NCBI GenBank assembly: GCA_905478795.1
Contig: CAJQJX010000027.1
Span: 1-35,890 of the forward strand
Direction of reading: 5' to 3'
DNA: 35,890 bases
DNA from: an uncultured Flavobacteriales bacterium
GTDB lineage: Bacteria; Bacteroidota; Bacteroidia; Flavobacteriales_D; Sanyastnellaceae
Shown here in pieces: positions 26,201-32,445 of the stretch (position 1 is its first letter; the number at the start of each line of letters is the position of its first letter). The position numbers were made by a program, and so were the translations under genes. The notes beneath the pieces are model-generated. The model was given only the letters and a program-made list of their open reading frames with translations, made no database searches and was not told where the DNA came from.

Positions 26201-26302
26201 GCGCTTTACGGAGCGGGAGTCACGGCTATTTTTGGACCTGGAACCCCTGTGGTAACCTCTGCAACGCGCATTTTGGACCTGCTCAACGAGGCCTATTCGT
26301 GA
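23201..26302 (+). CDS. Methylmalonyl-CoA mutase, fused small-subunit-like domain and full catalytic subunit
   Basis: This adenosylcobalamin enzyme converts methylmalonyl-CoA and succinyl-CoA. Residues ~385-1033 (from [21 protein letters not shown]) match the large subunit MutB closely; this includes the barrel with [23 protein letters not shown] and the C-terminal B12-binding domain with DGHDRG at 914-919, where His916 is the cobalt ligand. Residues 1-~365 look like a diverged small-subunit (MutA) barrel: [16 protein letters not shown], a [20 protein letters not shown] segment and [13 protein letters not shown] match the style of MutA ends. The typical MutA (~620 residues) would be about twice as long, and its own B12-like domain is absent. 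Bacteroidota normally have separate mutA and mutB genes. Promoter candidate four bases upstream; no other operon partner. Confidence 0.85.
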   Translation: MEDAFPLKGQWQDWTAAVQAQSRGKNPAFNALLEGELEVPVYHPARPVSSVRVRPQTPWRIRSTVRAQEEVMPALEGGAEVLRLVGCHRPSEWLKGVERAYVEVEFEGGASAREIAESGCFPLQGGVLLNGWDASAMHALDTHCAGVDEHSEGEVRLRTLTLPDPRLSNSSWSTAASLALLIQRCAGLAAALEGGLERVSLDLLLDEDPVLALAAAEALKRLLLRTWPEAQWPRITLVCGDQSFGRGEGRENLVRQAIRTTAAAMSAPDAIDAGSSATPGDVPGDLAGQGDKWGRNILHLLREESGLAHGDAVVSPLVDALAETLLQGADAYVALWGTQSPMAVMEVGPEAWSIEQVAAAPTQEYAGSELHWEGHGAGVAPYLRGPYASMYTSRPWTIRQYAGFSTAEASNAFYRRNLAAGQKGLSVAFDLATHRGYDSDHPRVSGDVGKAGVAIDSIEDMKLLFDGIPLDTMSVSMTMNGAVLPIMAFYIAAAEEQGVDSKSLAGTIQNDILKEFMVRNTFIYPPGPSMRIISDIFAYTAENMPKFNSISISGYHMQEAGATPELELAYTIANGLAYVKAGVEAGLNVDDFAPRLSFFWGIGMDVMSEVAKLRAGRLLWARWMADFNPTNPRSSMLRTHCQTSGWTLTEQDPLNNVGRTAIEALAAVWGGTQSLHTNSLDEAIALPTDDTAKVARNTQLILQQEAGTTRWVDPLGGDSAVALRTAELVDAADAIIREMQKAGGMPEAIEQGLPMRGIETAAAEKQSKIDAGIDKIVGLNVFPGSAPESMEVLKVDHHTVLAGQKARLKALRASRDEPAVQSALSALESGASGTENLLKLAVDAARVRCTLGEISEAIERVFDRHIPVNRPVRGIFRKHLGAREEFKLAVKKAAHFAGLVGRQPRILVAKMGQDGHDRGAKVIASAFADLGFDVDLGSLFQTPEEVARQAVESDVHVVGVSTLAAGHLALVPDLVDALAKAGREDMLVVVGGVIPREDYDALYGAGVTAIFGPGTPVVTSATRILDLLNEAYS

Positions 26303-26350
26303 GCCTGCATATGATGGAGATTGTAGAGGCCCTGCCCCGGTCCTAGAGCT
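26303..26350. other. Convergent gap between mutase and fmt
   Basis: Short convergent spacer; I see no strong terminator hairpin or RNA gene. Confidence 0.4.
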
Positions 26351-27316
26351 TCAATGACCTTGGTTGCCAAGGTCAGCAGTTGGGTAGCGATATCCCCTCA
26401 AAATATCGGATGCGGACATGGCAGGCTTGCCAGCAAGTTGGGCGCGTTCGATGAGAATAGGAGCACCTGCTGTGCCAACCCACCATTGACCGGATGATGT
26501 ATGGCATTGACCAGGTTTCAGTGGGCCGATGTCATTGGGCGCGGATCCAAGAGCGCCCTCATGAACCTTGAAAGTTCCCCCGTTCAAGGTGGTCCAAGCG
26601 CCGGGGAACGGGTGCATTCCACGGATAAAATTCACGACTTCTGCAGGGGGCCTTCTCCAGTCTATGCGGCCATCTTGGCGAAAGAGCTTGGGGGCTGGCC
26701 GTTCTGCTCCACTCATCAAGTCGTTCTGTGGAATGCCCACCATTTGACCTTCAGCCAGCGCGGAAAGCGTGTCTTCCAATAAGCCTGCACCGGCTTCCAT
26801 CAAACGGGCATATACATCGCCTGAGGTATCCTTCGGGCCAATGGGACAACCGCGCTGCAGCAGAACTGACCCTGTATCGATTTCTCGGGTGATGAAAAAC
26901 GAAGTCACTCCCGTGTGGGTTTCACCTGCTGCGACAGCATGTTGAATGGGGGCCGCTCCTCGAAAGTCAGGGAGTAGGCTTCCATGAACATTGACTGTGC
27001 CCAAACGGGGTAAGCTCCAAACCGACTCTGGAAGCATGCGAAAAGCGACCACAGCAAAGAGGTCAGCATTCCACTTTTGAAGCAGGTTTTGAAAATCAGA
27101 GTCCCTGAGTTTGAGGGGTTGGGCCAAGGGAAGTCCGTGCTTCAAGGCCTCGGTTTTTACAGCAGAGGCGTTGAGGCGCTGTCCTCGGCCCGCAGGCTTG
27201 TCGGGCGCGGTCACGACGCCCACGACATGGTGCCGCCCTTGGGCCAACACACGCAGTGAAGCAGCGGCAAAGTCAGGCGTGCCAAAGAAGACGATGCGAA
27301 GGGGGGAGGGCTCCAT
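26351..27316 (-). CDS. fmt: Methionyl-tRNA formyltransferase
   Basis: A 321-residue enzyme that formylates initiator Met-tRNA using 10-formyl-THF. Motifs seen are the start LRIVFFGTPDFAAASLRVL, the catalytic-region HGSLLPDFRGAAPIQHAVAAG, TGVTSFFITREIDTGSVL, and the C-terminal tRNA-binding OB-like domain. The Asn-His-Asp-type catalytic features lie in NVHGSLLPDFRGAAP and EIDTG. Length is normal. The open frame extends to 27358, but the ATG at 27316 gives the family N-terminus and lies eight bases after a perfect -7 element, so it is preferred. Same strand as the MATE gene, 56 bases downstream of it. Confidence 0.95.
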   Translation of the reverse strand: MEPSPLRIVFFGTPDFAAASLRVLAQGRHHVVGVVTAPDKPAGRGQRLNASAVKTEALKHGLPLAQPLKLRDSDFQNLLQKWNADLFAVVAFRMLPESVWSLPRLGTVNVHGSLLPDFRGAAPIQHAVAAGETHTGVTSFFITREIDTGSVLLQRGCPIGPKDTSGDVYARLMEAGAGLLEDTLSALAEGQMVGIPQNDLMSGAERPAPKLFRQDGRIDWRRPPAEVVNFIRGMHPFPGAWTTLNGGTFKVHEGALGSAPNDIGPLKPGQCHTSSGQWWVGTAGAPILIERAQLAGKPAMSASDILRGYRYPTADLGNQGH

Positions 27317-27324
27317 GAAGGACG

Positions 27325-27359
27325 GCAAAGGTAGTAGGCGGGACGAGTATGCGACCAAA
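27325..27359 (-). promoter_or_regulatory. Full Bacteroidota promoter before fmt (-33 TTTG, -7 TACCTTTGC)
   Basis: On the minus strand TTTG (27356-27359) is followed after 22 bases by TACCTTTGC (27325-27333), a perfect TAnnTTTGC. It ends eight bases before the fmt ATG. The best promoter in the window, and it overlaps the upstream in-frame start of the longer fmt frame. Confidence 0.6.
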
Positions 27360-27372
27360 AAACAGCACGGTC

Positions 27373-28692
27373 TTAAATCTGCTTAGACCGCCAATCTCTT
27401 CGAAGCAAAAACCAAGCACAGCCTGCTCCCATGGTAGAGAAATAGGAGAATTCAACCCACCAGATTCGCCATACCGGCTGCGGCCACCAGAGCGTGAAAG
27501 AAAAAGCGCAAACCGAATAGACCAGGATGGCCGAAACTTCGATGGCGAGTGCTGTTCGGGTGTGGCCACTCCCTTGAATGGCACTGAGCATCACAGAACT
27601 TCCACTGTAGATCAGCATCGCCAAGAAAATGACAGGCAGGGTTTTTCCGGCGGCTTCCAGGCCTTCTGCATCGTTAAAAAATGGGGCGGCCAACCACTCA
27701 GGGTAGATGAAGAGTCCGTGCGACAGGAGCACAATGCCAATCAGGTTCACCGTGAAGAGGCGTTTGAGGGTATGGGGCAATTCAGACCCTCTGGCCTCGC
27801 CAAGCAGGGTGCTCACAAAGGTGCGCGTGGTTTGGTTGACGCCTTGAGCGACGGTAAACGCAAGCATGAAGTAATTGCGGGCCACATGGCTGACTTTCAA
27901 CTCCAGTACGCCCACTTGTTCTACCAAGAAGAAAAACATACTCCATGTACCCAACGTCAAGGTCAACTGGAGCACCAAAGGCAGGGCAAGATTGACCCAG
28001 TTCATGACCTCTTCCTTGTTCAAGAAGGTCCTTTCCCAAAAAGCCCGGCGGTTGTTCCTGATGACCGCAATCAGCAGCACCGAGGCGCCTACAGATTCGG
28101 CCAACAAGCTCGCCCAAGCAGCGCCTCGTGCACCCAAAGACCATACCCCATTGATGAGCAAGGCGTCCCCTATGATGTTGACCAAGCCCACCGTGATCAT
28201 TGAGATCATGAGCACTTTTGATCGGGCCGTTCCCATGTAGAAGGCGTAGATCATGAGCATGACAAAACCCGGCAAGAAGCCCCATTTCCTGATGGACATA
28301 AATTCGGTGAAGACCTGTCCCGTCATCCCATCCCGGAAGACTTCAGAAAAACCAAAGTAAAGACCGGCTTGTACTGTGGCGACCAGCACTAAACCGATGC
28401 CCAGCATGCCCACCAGGCCCGTTCGGAGCAGGACCAGCGCCCGTTCAGAGCGCCCTTCGCCCATTCGGCGGGCGATCAAAATTTGACCGCAACTGGATAA
28501 GCCTTGACCGACCATGGCCAAGGTGATGTAGAGGATGCCTGCATTGCCTGCACCATTGAGCGCGGCATCGGAGACTTGGCTCAAGAATAAATTGTCGGTG
28601 AGAACCACCAAGAATTGAGTAAACGTCCCCGCAGATACGGGGAGTGCCAACTTCAGTATTGCGCTGTAGTTGGTCGATAGGCCTGCTTTCAT
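27373..28692 (-). CDS. MATE-family efflux transporter
   Basis: A 439-residue membrane protein with about 12 hydrophobic helices, in two related halves typical of the multidrug and toxin extrusion family (DinF/NorM-like). It opens SAILKLALPVSAGTFTQFLVVLTDNLFLSQV, the usual MATE start, and the second half contains GVNQTTRTFVSTLLGEARGSELPHTLKRLF. It probably exports a small organic cation or metabolite using Na+ or H+; substrate unknown. It overlaps the end of trmH by four bases (ATGA), so translation is coupled to that gene. Downstream fmt has its own promoter. Confidence 0.92.
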   Translation of the reverse strand: MKAGLSTNYSAILKLALPVSAGTFTQFLVVLTDNLFLSQVSDAALNGAGNAGILYITLAMVGQGLSSCGQILIARRMGEGRSERALVLLRTGLVGMLGIGLVLVATVQAGLYFGFSEVFRDGMTGQVFTEFMSIRKWGFLPGFVMLMIYAFYMGTARSKVLMISMITVGLVNIIGDALLINGVWSLGARGAAWASLLAESVGASVLLIAVIRNNRRAFWERTFLNKEEVMNWVNLALPLVLQLTLTLGTWSMFFFLVEQVGVLELKVSHVARNYFMLAFTVAQGVNQTTRTFVSTLLGEARGSELPHTLKRLFTVNLIGIVLLSHGLFIYPEWLAAPFFNDAEGLEAAGKTLPVIFLAMLIYSGSSVMLSAIQGSGHTRTALAIEVSAILVYSVCAFSFTLWWPQPVWRIWWVEFSYFSTMGAGCAWFLLRRDWRSKQI

Positions 28693-29390
28693 GAATGGCT
28701 GGGCTCCTGAGTCTGCTCGCCAGGAGCATGAGGGTCAATGCCACTTCTCAGCCGTTGTAACAGGCCATCTGCATCCTTTACGGTTCGGGACGCCCAGTCT
28801 CCAAGGATACGGGGGTGGTCCGATGAAGGCACACGCCAAGGCAAATCCGACGCGGCACGGACCCGCTGCGTGACGGATTGCAATGTCAATGCTGCCGCTA
28901 CTGAGATGTTGTAGCTCTCGGTGAATCCAAACATGGGGATGCGCACGAAATAATCGGCCTCAGCCCGGGCTTCATCCGAGATCCCGGGCCCCTCAGAACC
29001 AAAGACGAGCGCCAATGGGCGGTCTATGGGAAGGTTTTCGGGTGTGGTATCGTCTGTATGTGGCGTGGTGCAACAAATGGCAAAGCCTCGAGACTTCAGT
29101 GCTCTGAGCGCCTCTGAAGTGTTCTGATGGCGTTCTATGTCCAGCCATTTTGCAGCTCCCTTGGCCACGCCAGGGGAGACGCGATAGGGATTGTTGACTT
29201 CAATGATGTGAGCCGTTTGAAGGCCAAACCCATCGCAACTTCTGAGCACTGCAGAAATGTTGTGAGGATCGTACAGATCTTCAGTGACCGCGGTCACCCA
29301 ATGCATCCTGTCCTGCAAAACGGCAGCAAACCGAGCATGCCTCGCCTCGGTGAGGTACGGAGAAAGCAGCGCGTATCGGTCGTCTTGCAT
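28689..29390 (-). CDS. trmH: tRNA (guanosine-2'-O-)-methyltransferase, TrmH-like
   Basis: A 233-residue SpoU/SPOUT methyltransferase. Motif 1 is VTEDLYDPHNISAVLRSCDGFG, motif 2 LALVFGSEGPGISDEA and motif 3 IPMFGFTESYNISVAAAL, which form the trefoil-knot SAM-binding site and are characteristic of TrmH (Gm18 of tRNA). The ATG at 29390 is preferred; a longer frame to 29432 would read through the hup terminator hairpin. It is translationally coupled to the MATE gene. No promoter is obvious directly upstream, so it may depend on read-through from hup. Confidence 0.88.
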   Translation of the reverse strand: MQDDRYALLSPYLTEARHARFAAVLQDRMHWVTAVTEDLYDPHNISAVLRSCDGFGLQTAHIIEVNNPYRVSPGVAKGAAKWLDIERHQNTSEALRALKSRGFAICCTTPHTDDTTPENLPIDRPLALVFGSEGPGISDEARAEADYFVRIPMFGFTESYNISVAAALTLQSVTQRVRAASDLPWRVPSSDHPRILGDWASRTVKDADGLLQRLRSGIDPHAPGEQTQEPSHS

Positions 29391-29405
29391 GGAGAGGGTG
29401 GAATG

Positions 29406-29439
29406 AAAAACCCCGGCTTGCCGCAATGACAAGCCGGGG
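29406..29439 (-). terminator. Intrinsic terminator of the hup gene
   Basis: On the minus strand, a perfect 10-bp stem (29430-29439 with 29411-29420, CCCCGGCTTG/CAAGCCGGGG) with a 9-base loop is followed by a TTTTT run (29406-29410), 28 bases after the hup stop. trmH begins directly beyond it. Confidence 0.75.
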
Positions 29440-29467
29440 AATATTCGGCGGTTGCCGTGAAGGGATA

Positions 29468-29740
29468 TTACTTGACCTTCTCGTTCAGCTCAGCTCCTGG
29501 CTTGAACTTCACCACGTTCTTAGCTGCGATGGTGATTTCCTTACCAGTCTGTGGGTTGCGGCCTTTGCGTGCCTCCCGGTGGGTGACAGAGAAAGAACCA
29601 AAGCCAACGAGGGCTACACGCTCACCACCCTTGAGGGCGTTTGAGGTTGCGTCGATGAAAGAGTCGAGTGCGCGGCCTGCGTCGGCCTTGCTGATGCCTG
29701 CGCCTTCGGCCATGGCATCGCGGAGTTCGGATTTGTTCAT
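29468..29740 (-). CDS. hup: HU-family DNA-binding protein
   Basis: A 90-residue HU/IHF histone-like protein that bends and compacts DNA. It begins [25 protein letters not shown], the usual dimerisation helices, then [39 protein letters not shown], the beta-arm with the DNA-intercalating Pro in RNPQTG. Length and composition are normal. It has a -7 element 28 bases upstream, an A/T-rich leader next to the ATG and a strong terminator, so it is a monocistronic, probably well-expressed gene. Confidence 0.97.
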   Translation of the reverse strand: MNKSELRDAMAEGAGISKADAGRALDSFIDATSNALKGGERVALVGFGSFSVTHREARKGRNPQTGKEITIAAKNVVKFKPGAELNEKVK

Positions 29741-29768
29741 GGTTTATTTTTTTGGGTTGTGAACCATC

Positions 29769-29776
29769 CAAATGTA
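29769..29776 (-). promoter_or_regulatory. -7 element TACATTTG before hup
   Basis: On the minus strand TACATTTG matches TAnnTTTG exactly, 28 bases before the hup ATG. The leader between is A-rich next to the start (AAAAAAATAAACC), as in highly expressed Bacteroidota genes. No clear -33 element. Confidence 0.5.
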
Positions 29777-29889
29777 TATGCGAAATCCCGCGCCCCACGG
29801 GACGTGCAGCACGTTTTTATGCAGTTTGTGAATAAAGTCGGTTAAGAATTGGATAAACCCGGAAAACCAACGTGAATGCGGGCTCTGAG

Positions 29890-29903
29890 AAGGTGGTCAC
29901 CTT
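29890..29903 (+). promoter_or_regulatory. Inverted repeat over a -7 candidate before the thioesterase gene
   Basis: AAGGTG and CACCTT form a perfect 6-bp inverted repeat with a 2-base spacer. It overlaps the -7 candidate CACCTTTG (29898-29905), which lies 23 bases before the ATG at 29929. The position would suit a repressor site, but no regulator is known. Confidence 0.3.
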
Positions 29904-29928
29904 TGTCACTTAGTCCAAAAACGACCAA

Positions 29929-30393
29929 ATGTCTGACTCAGCTCCTCAAAATCCGATGAATTCACCCTTCGAAGCCCTCGGTCCAACCGTCGATTTTGAG
30001 GTTCCACTGCGTTACAGCGACATGGATTTGTTCGGGCATGTCAACAATGCCCGATACTTCACCTTTTTGGAAGAAGCCCGAATTGCATGGTTTGAAGCCT
30101 GTGTTCCTGAACCTTGGGACTTTCGCAAACATGGCGTGCTGGTGGCCCACAATGAGATGGACTACCTCAAGCCTGTTGAACCCGGTGATCGGCTGATTAT
30201 TCGTTTAGGGGCCTCGGGCCTCGGCAATTCGAGCATTCACATTCGCTACGAGGGTTACGTATTAAAGAAGGGGGATGCCGCACATACAGCTTTGGCGTTC
30301 CGCTCGGCCACCACATTGGTGAGTTGGAATACTGCCGCTGGAAAAGTGACGCGTGTGCACGATGATTGGCGCAAAGCCATCACAGGGGAATAA
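29929..30393 (+). CDS. Hotdog acyl-CoA thioesterase (4HBT, YbgC-like)
   Basis: A 154-residue single-domain hotdog thioesterase of the 4-hydroxybenzoyl-CoA/YbgC type. The catalytic signature is YSDMDLFGHVNNARYFTFLEEARIAWF (residues ~27-53), with the catalytic Asp in YSDMD and the HVNN loop. The remaining strands (VLVAHNEMDYLKPVEPGDRLIIRL) complete the fold. It should hydrolyse acyl-CoA esters, perhaps short-chain or phenyl-type; the substrate cannot be read. Preceded by the inverted repeat at 29890. Not linked to an operon; the following gene is a secreted protein with its own upstream region. Confidence 0.92.
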   Translation: MSDSAPQNPMNSPFEALGPTVDFEVPLRYSDMDLFGHVNNARYFTFLEEARIAWFEACVPEPWDFRKHGVLVAHNEMDYLKPVEPGDRLIIRLGASGLGNSSIHIRYEGYVLKKGDAAHTALAFRSATTLVSWNTAAGKVTRVHDDWRKAITGE

Positions 30394-30442
30394 GCCTTGC
30401 ACAAGACCATCTGGCGTCATGCTGTCCTGAACGAAGTCGGTG

Positions 30443-30463
30443 CAGTTCACGCAGAACTGTGCA
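30443..30463 (+). promoter_or_regulatory. Weak hairpin in the leader region of the next secreted-protein gene
   Basis: CAGTTC and GAACTG form a 6-bp stem with loop ACGCA, extended by GCA after a bulge. It lies in the 129-base gap between the thioesterase stop and the ATG at 30523. No U-run follows, so it is a weak terminator candidate at best. Confidence 0.25.
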
Positions 30464-30495
30464 TAATCAGAAAGGCTGAGAATGGGGGAGGGACT

Positions 30496-30504
30496 TTAAT
30501 TTGC
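30496..30504 (+). promoter_or_regulatory. -7 candidate TTAATTTGC before the four-repeat secreted protein
   Basis: TTAATTTGC differs from TAnnTTTGC at one base and ends 18 bases before the ATG at 30523. Confidence 0.35.
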
Positions 30505-30522
30505 CCCACACAAACACTAGAA

Positions 30523-32277
30523 ATGAAACACCTTTACTCCTTATTAGTGGGGCTCGCAATGACCGGGACCATTATGGCGCAGACCGTTTTGGTCACCCTC
30601 AGCGTCGACATGAGCAACCAAGACGTCGCCGCGGAAGGCATTCACGTCGCCGGCGACTTCCAAGGTTGGGACCCCGCCGGAACCATGCTGACAGACGACG
30701 ATATGGATGGCATCTATGAGGTCACTTTGGAATTGTCAGATTCATTGTCTTCGATCCAATACAAGTTCCTCAATGGCAATGCTTGGGGAGTAGACGAAGT
30801 GTGTCCTGAGGCATGCGCCCTCCCGGGAACCACGGACCGCTATGCGGCCATTGATGGAGACACATCCGTACCTGTGGTGTGCTTTGGCCAATGCGCAGCC
30901 TGCGGGATCACCACCGTTCTCTTTAAGGTAGACATGAGCCAAGAGGAAGCCATCAACCCTGTAGGGGTTCACATGAACGGCAACTTCAATGGATGGGACG
31001 GAACCAACTTCCTGATGATGGAGGATACGGATGGCGATATGGTCTACACCTACATGACACAAGTAGACGGCGCCATGTTGGACCCTGTGGACACCTTGCA
31101 GTTCAAGTTTGTCAATGGCAATGCCTGGGGTTTCGATGAAAGCCCAGAAGGAGAATGTGCCAACCAAGGCAACCGCACCATGGTGCTGAATGGAAGTGAC
31201 TTGGTCTACCAGATGAGCGAGACCGGGCAGCCATACTGTTACAACACATGCGGAAGCTGTGTGGCCCCCACACCCGTCACCTTTAAAGTGGACATGAGCA
31301 CCCAGGCAGCGGTCTCCGTGAATGGGGTTTGCGTCGCAGGTAGCTTTCAAGGTTGGACACCCGGCCTCAACTTCTTGTCCGATGACGATGGCGATATGGT
31401 GTACGAGGGCACTTTCGATGTGGTGCCTGGCGATTATGAATTCAAATTCATCAACGGCAACAATTGGGGGGGCGACGGCGACGGCAACATTGACAACGAG
31501 AATCCGCCAGCGGATTGCGTGTCCAATGGCAACCGGGTATTCTCAGTGATCGATGAGCCCGTGACCATTCAATACTGCTACAACCAATGCAGCGAGACTT
31601 GCGTGCCCGATCCCGATCCAGCGGCCATCACCTTTCAAATTGACATGTCCAATGAAACGGTCTCAGAGAATGGGGTGTGGTTGATTGGCAACATCACCAC
31701 CCCTCAGTGGCAGGCTGGCGCATTACAGATGAGCGATTCAGACGGCGATAACATTTACGACATCACTTACGAAGTCAGTGGAGCGGCCTTCTTTGAATAC
31801 CGTTACTGCAATGGTGACCCCTATCCTGCAGGAGTCATCGACAATGCTGTTACTGAGGTTGGTCAGTTTGAAGAAGACGGATGCGGACAGGGCAATCCCT
31901 TTGGTGAATCCAACCGCACGCATACGCGTTCTGGACAACCAGAAGTACTCGGGGCTTACTGCTTTACAAGTTGCCTGGATTGCAATGGGGACTCTGTGGG
32001 GACGGTCATCGGCATTGAAGAACTCCAAGATTTTGTTGGACTCGAAGCCTTCCCGAATCCTGCGAGCGATATGGTCAACCTGCGCATTGATGGCATGGAA
32101 GGTCTGTTGCAGATTCGCATCTATGACCTGACAGGAAAGGCTGTGGTCACAGACCGTCAGATGGTGCAAACGGGCGCTGTACTGAGTTATCCCGTTTCTG
32201 ATTTGGGCGCCGGAATGTACATCCTCGAAGCATTGGGAACCGCGCACCGCGCAACTTTGCGACTTACTGTGGAGTGA
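30523..32277 (+). CDS. Secreted protein with four CBM/E-set-like repeats and T9SS sorting domain
   Basis: A 584-residue secreted protein. The signal peptide is MKHLYSLLVGLAMTGTIMAQ. Four repeats follow (about residues 21-128, 129-247, 248-364, 365-488), each opening V(T/L)FKVDMS, then a strand with GNFxGW or GSFQGW, an acidic D-D-D-G-D turn, and YKF(V/L/I)NGNAWG, and each ending in a Cys cassette (CFGQCAAC, CYNTCGSC, CYNQCSETC, CFTSCLDC). The repeats resemble starch/glycogen-binding E-set (CBM20/CBM48-like) folds. The ~95-residue C-terminus (FPNPASDMVNLRI...AGMYILEA...RLTVE) is a T9SS type A domain. Probably a surface or secreted glycan-binding protein; no catalytic domain is visible. The ATG at 30523 is chosen because it starts the signal peptide; the frame is open to 30397. 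Confidence 0.88.
   Translation: MKHLYSLLVGLAMTGTIMAQTVLVTLSVDMSNQDVAAEGIHVAGDFQGWDPAGTMLTDDDMDGIYEVTLELSDSLSSIQYKFLNGNAWGVDEVCPEACALPGTTDRYAAIDGDTSVPVVCFGQCAACGITTVLFKVDMSQEEAINPVGVHMNGNFNGWDGTNFLMMEDTDGDMVYTYMTQVDGAMLDPVDTLQFKFVNGNAWGFDESPEGECANQGNRTMVLNGSDLVYQMSETGQPYCYNTCGSCVAPTPVTFKVDMSTQAAVSVNGVCVAGSFQGWTPGLNFLSDDDGDMVYEGTFDVVPGDYEFKFINGNNWGGDGDGNIDNENPPADCVSNGNRVFSVIDEPVTIQYCYNQCSETCVPDPDPAAITFQIDMSNETVSENGVWLIGNITTPQWQAGALQMSDSDGDNIYDITYEVSGAAFFEYRYCNGDPYPAGVIDNAVTEVGQFEEDGCGQGNPFGESNRTHTRSGQPEVLGAYCFTSCLDCNGDSVGTVIGIEELQDFVGLEAFPNPASDMVNLRIDGMEGLLQIRIYDLTGKAVVTDRQMVQTGAVLSYPVSDLGAGMYILEALGTAHRATLRLTVE
30583..31986 (+). repeat. Four tandem ~350-bp repeats encoding CBM/E-set-like domains
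   Basis: Repeat boundaries are roughly 30583-30903, 30904-31260, 31261-31611 and 31612-31986. Protein features are shared but nucleotides differ, so duplication is old. The fourth copy is the most diverged (its NGNAWG becomes NGDPYP). Confidence 0.75.
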
Positions 32278-32299
32278 TCGCGTTAGCCGGGAACAATGA

Positions 32300-32336
32300 A
32301 AAAAAGAAGGGGGCTCAAAAGCCTCCTTCTTTTTTT
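32300..32336 (+). terminator. Intrinsic terminator after the four-repeat protein
   Basis: An 11-bp stem AAGAAGGGGGC/GCCTCCTTCTT (one G-U pair) with loop TCAAAA, followed by a T-run, 23 bases after the stop codon. Confidence 0.8.
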
Positions 32337-32385
32337 CTTACAACAATCGTGGAAATCCCTTGCAACGGTGGTGCTAAAAAGGAGC

Positions 32386-32414
32386 TTGTAGAATGCACGA
32401 TGCCGCTATATTGC
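32386..32414 (+). promoter_or_regulatory. Promoter candidate before the SprB-repeat protein
   Basis: TTG (32386-32388) and TATATTGC (32407-32414) are 18 bases apart, resembling the Bacteroidota -33 TTTG and -7 TAnnTTTGC with a one-base deletion. The ATG is at 32446, giving a leader of ~30 bases. Confidence 0.35.
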
Positions 32415-32445
32415 GCACTGATTCACAATTAACACGATCAAACGC

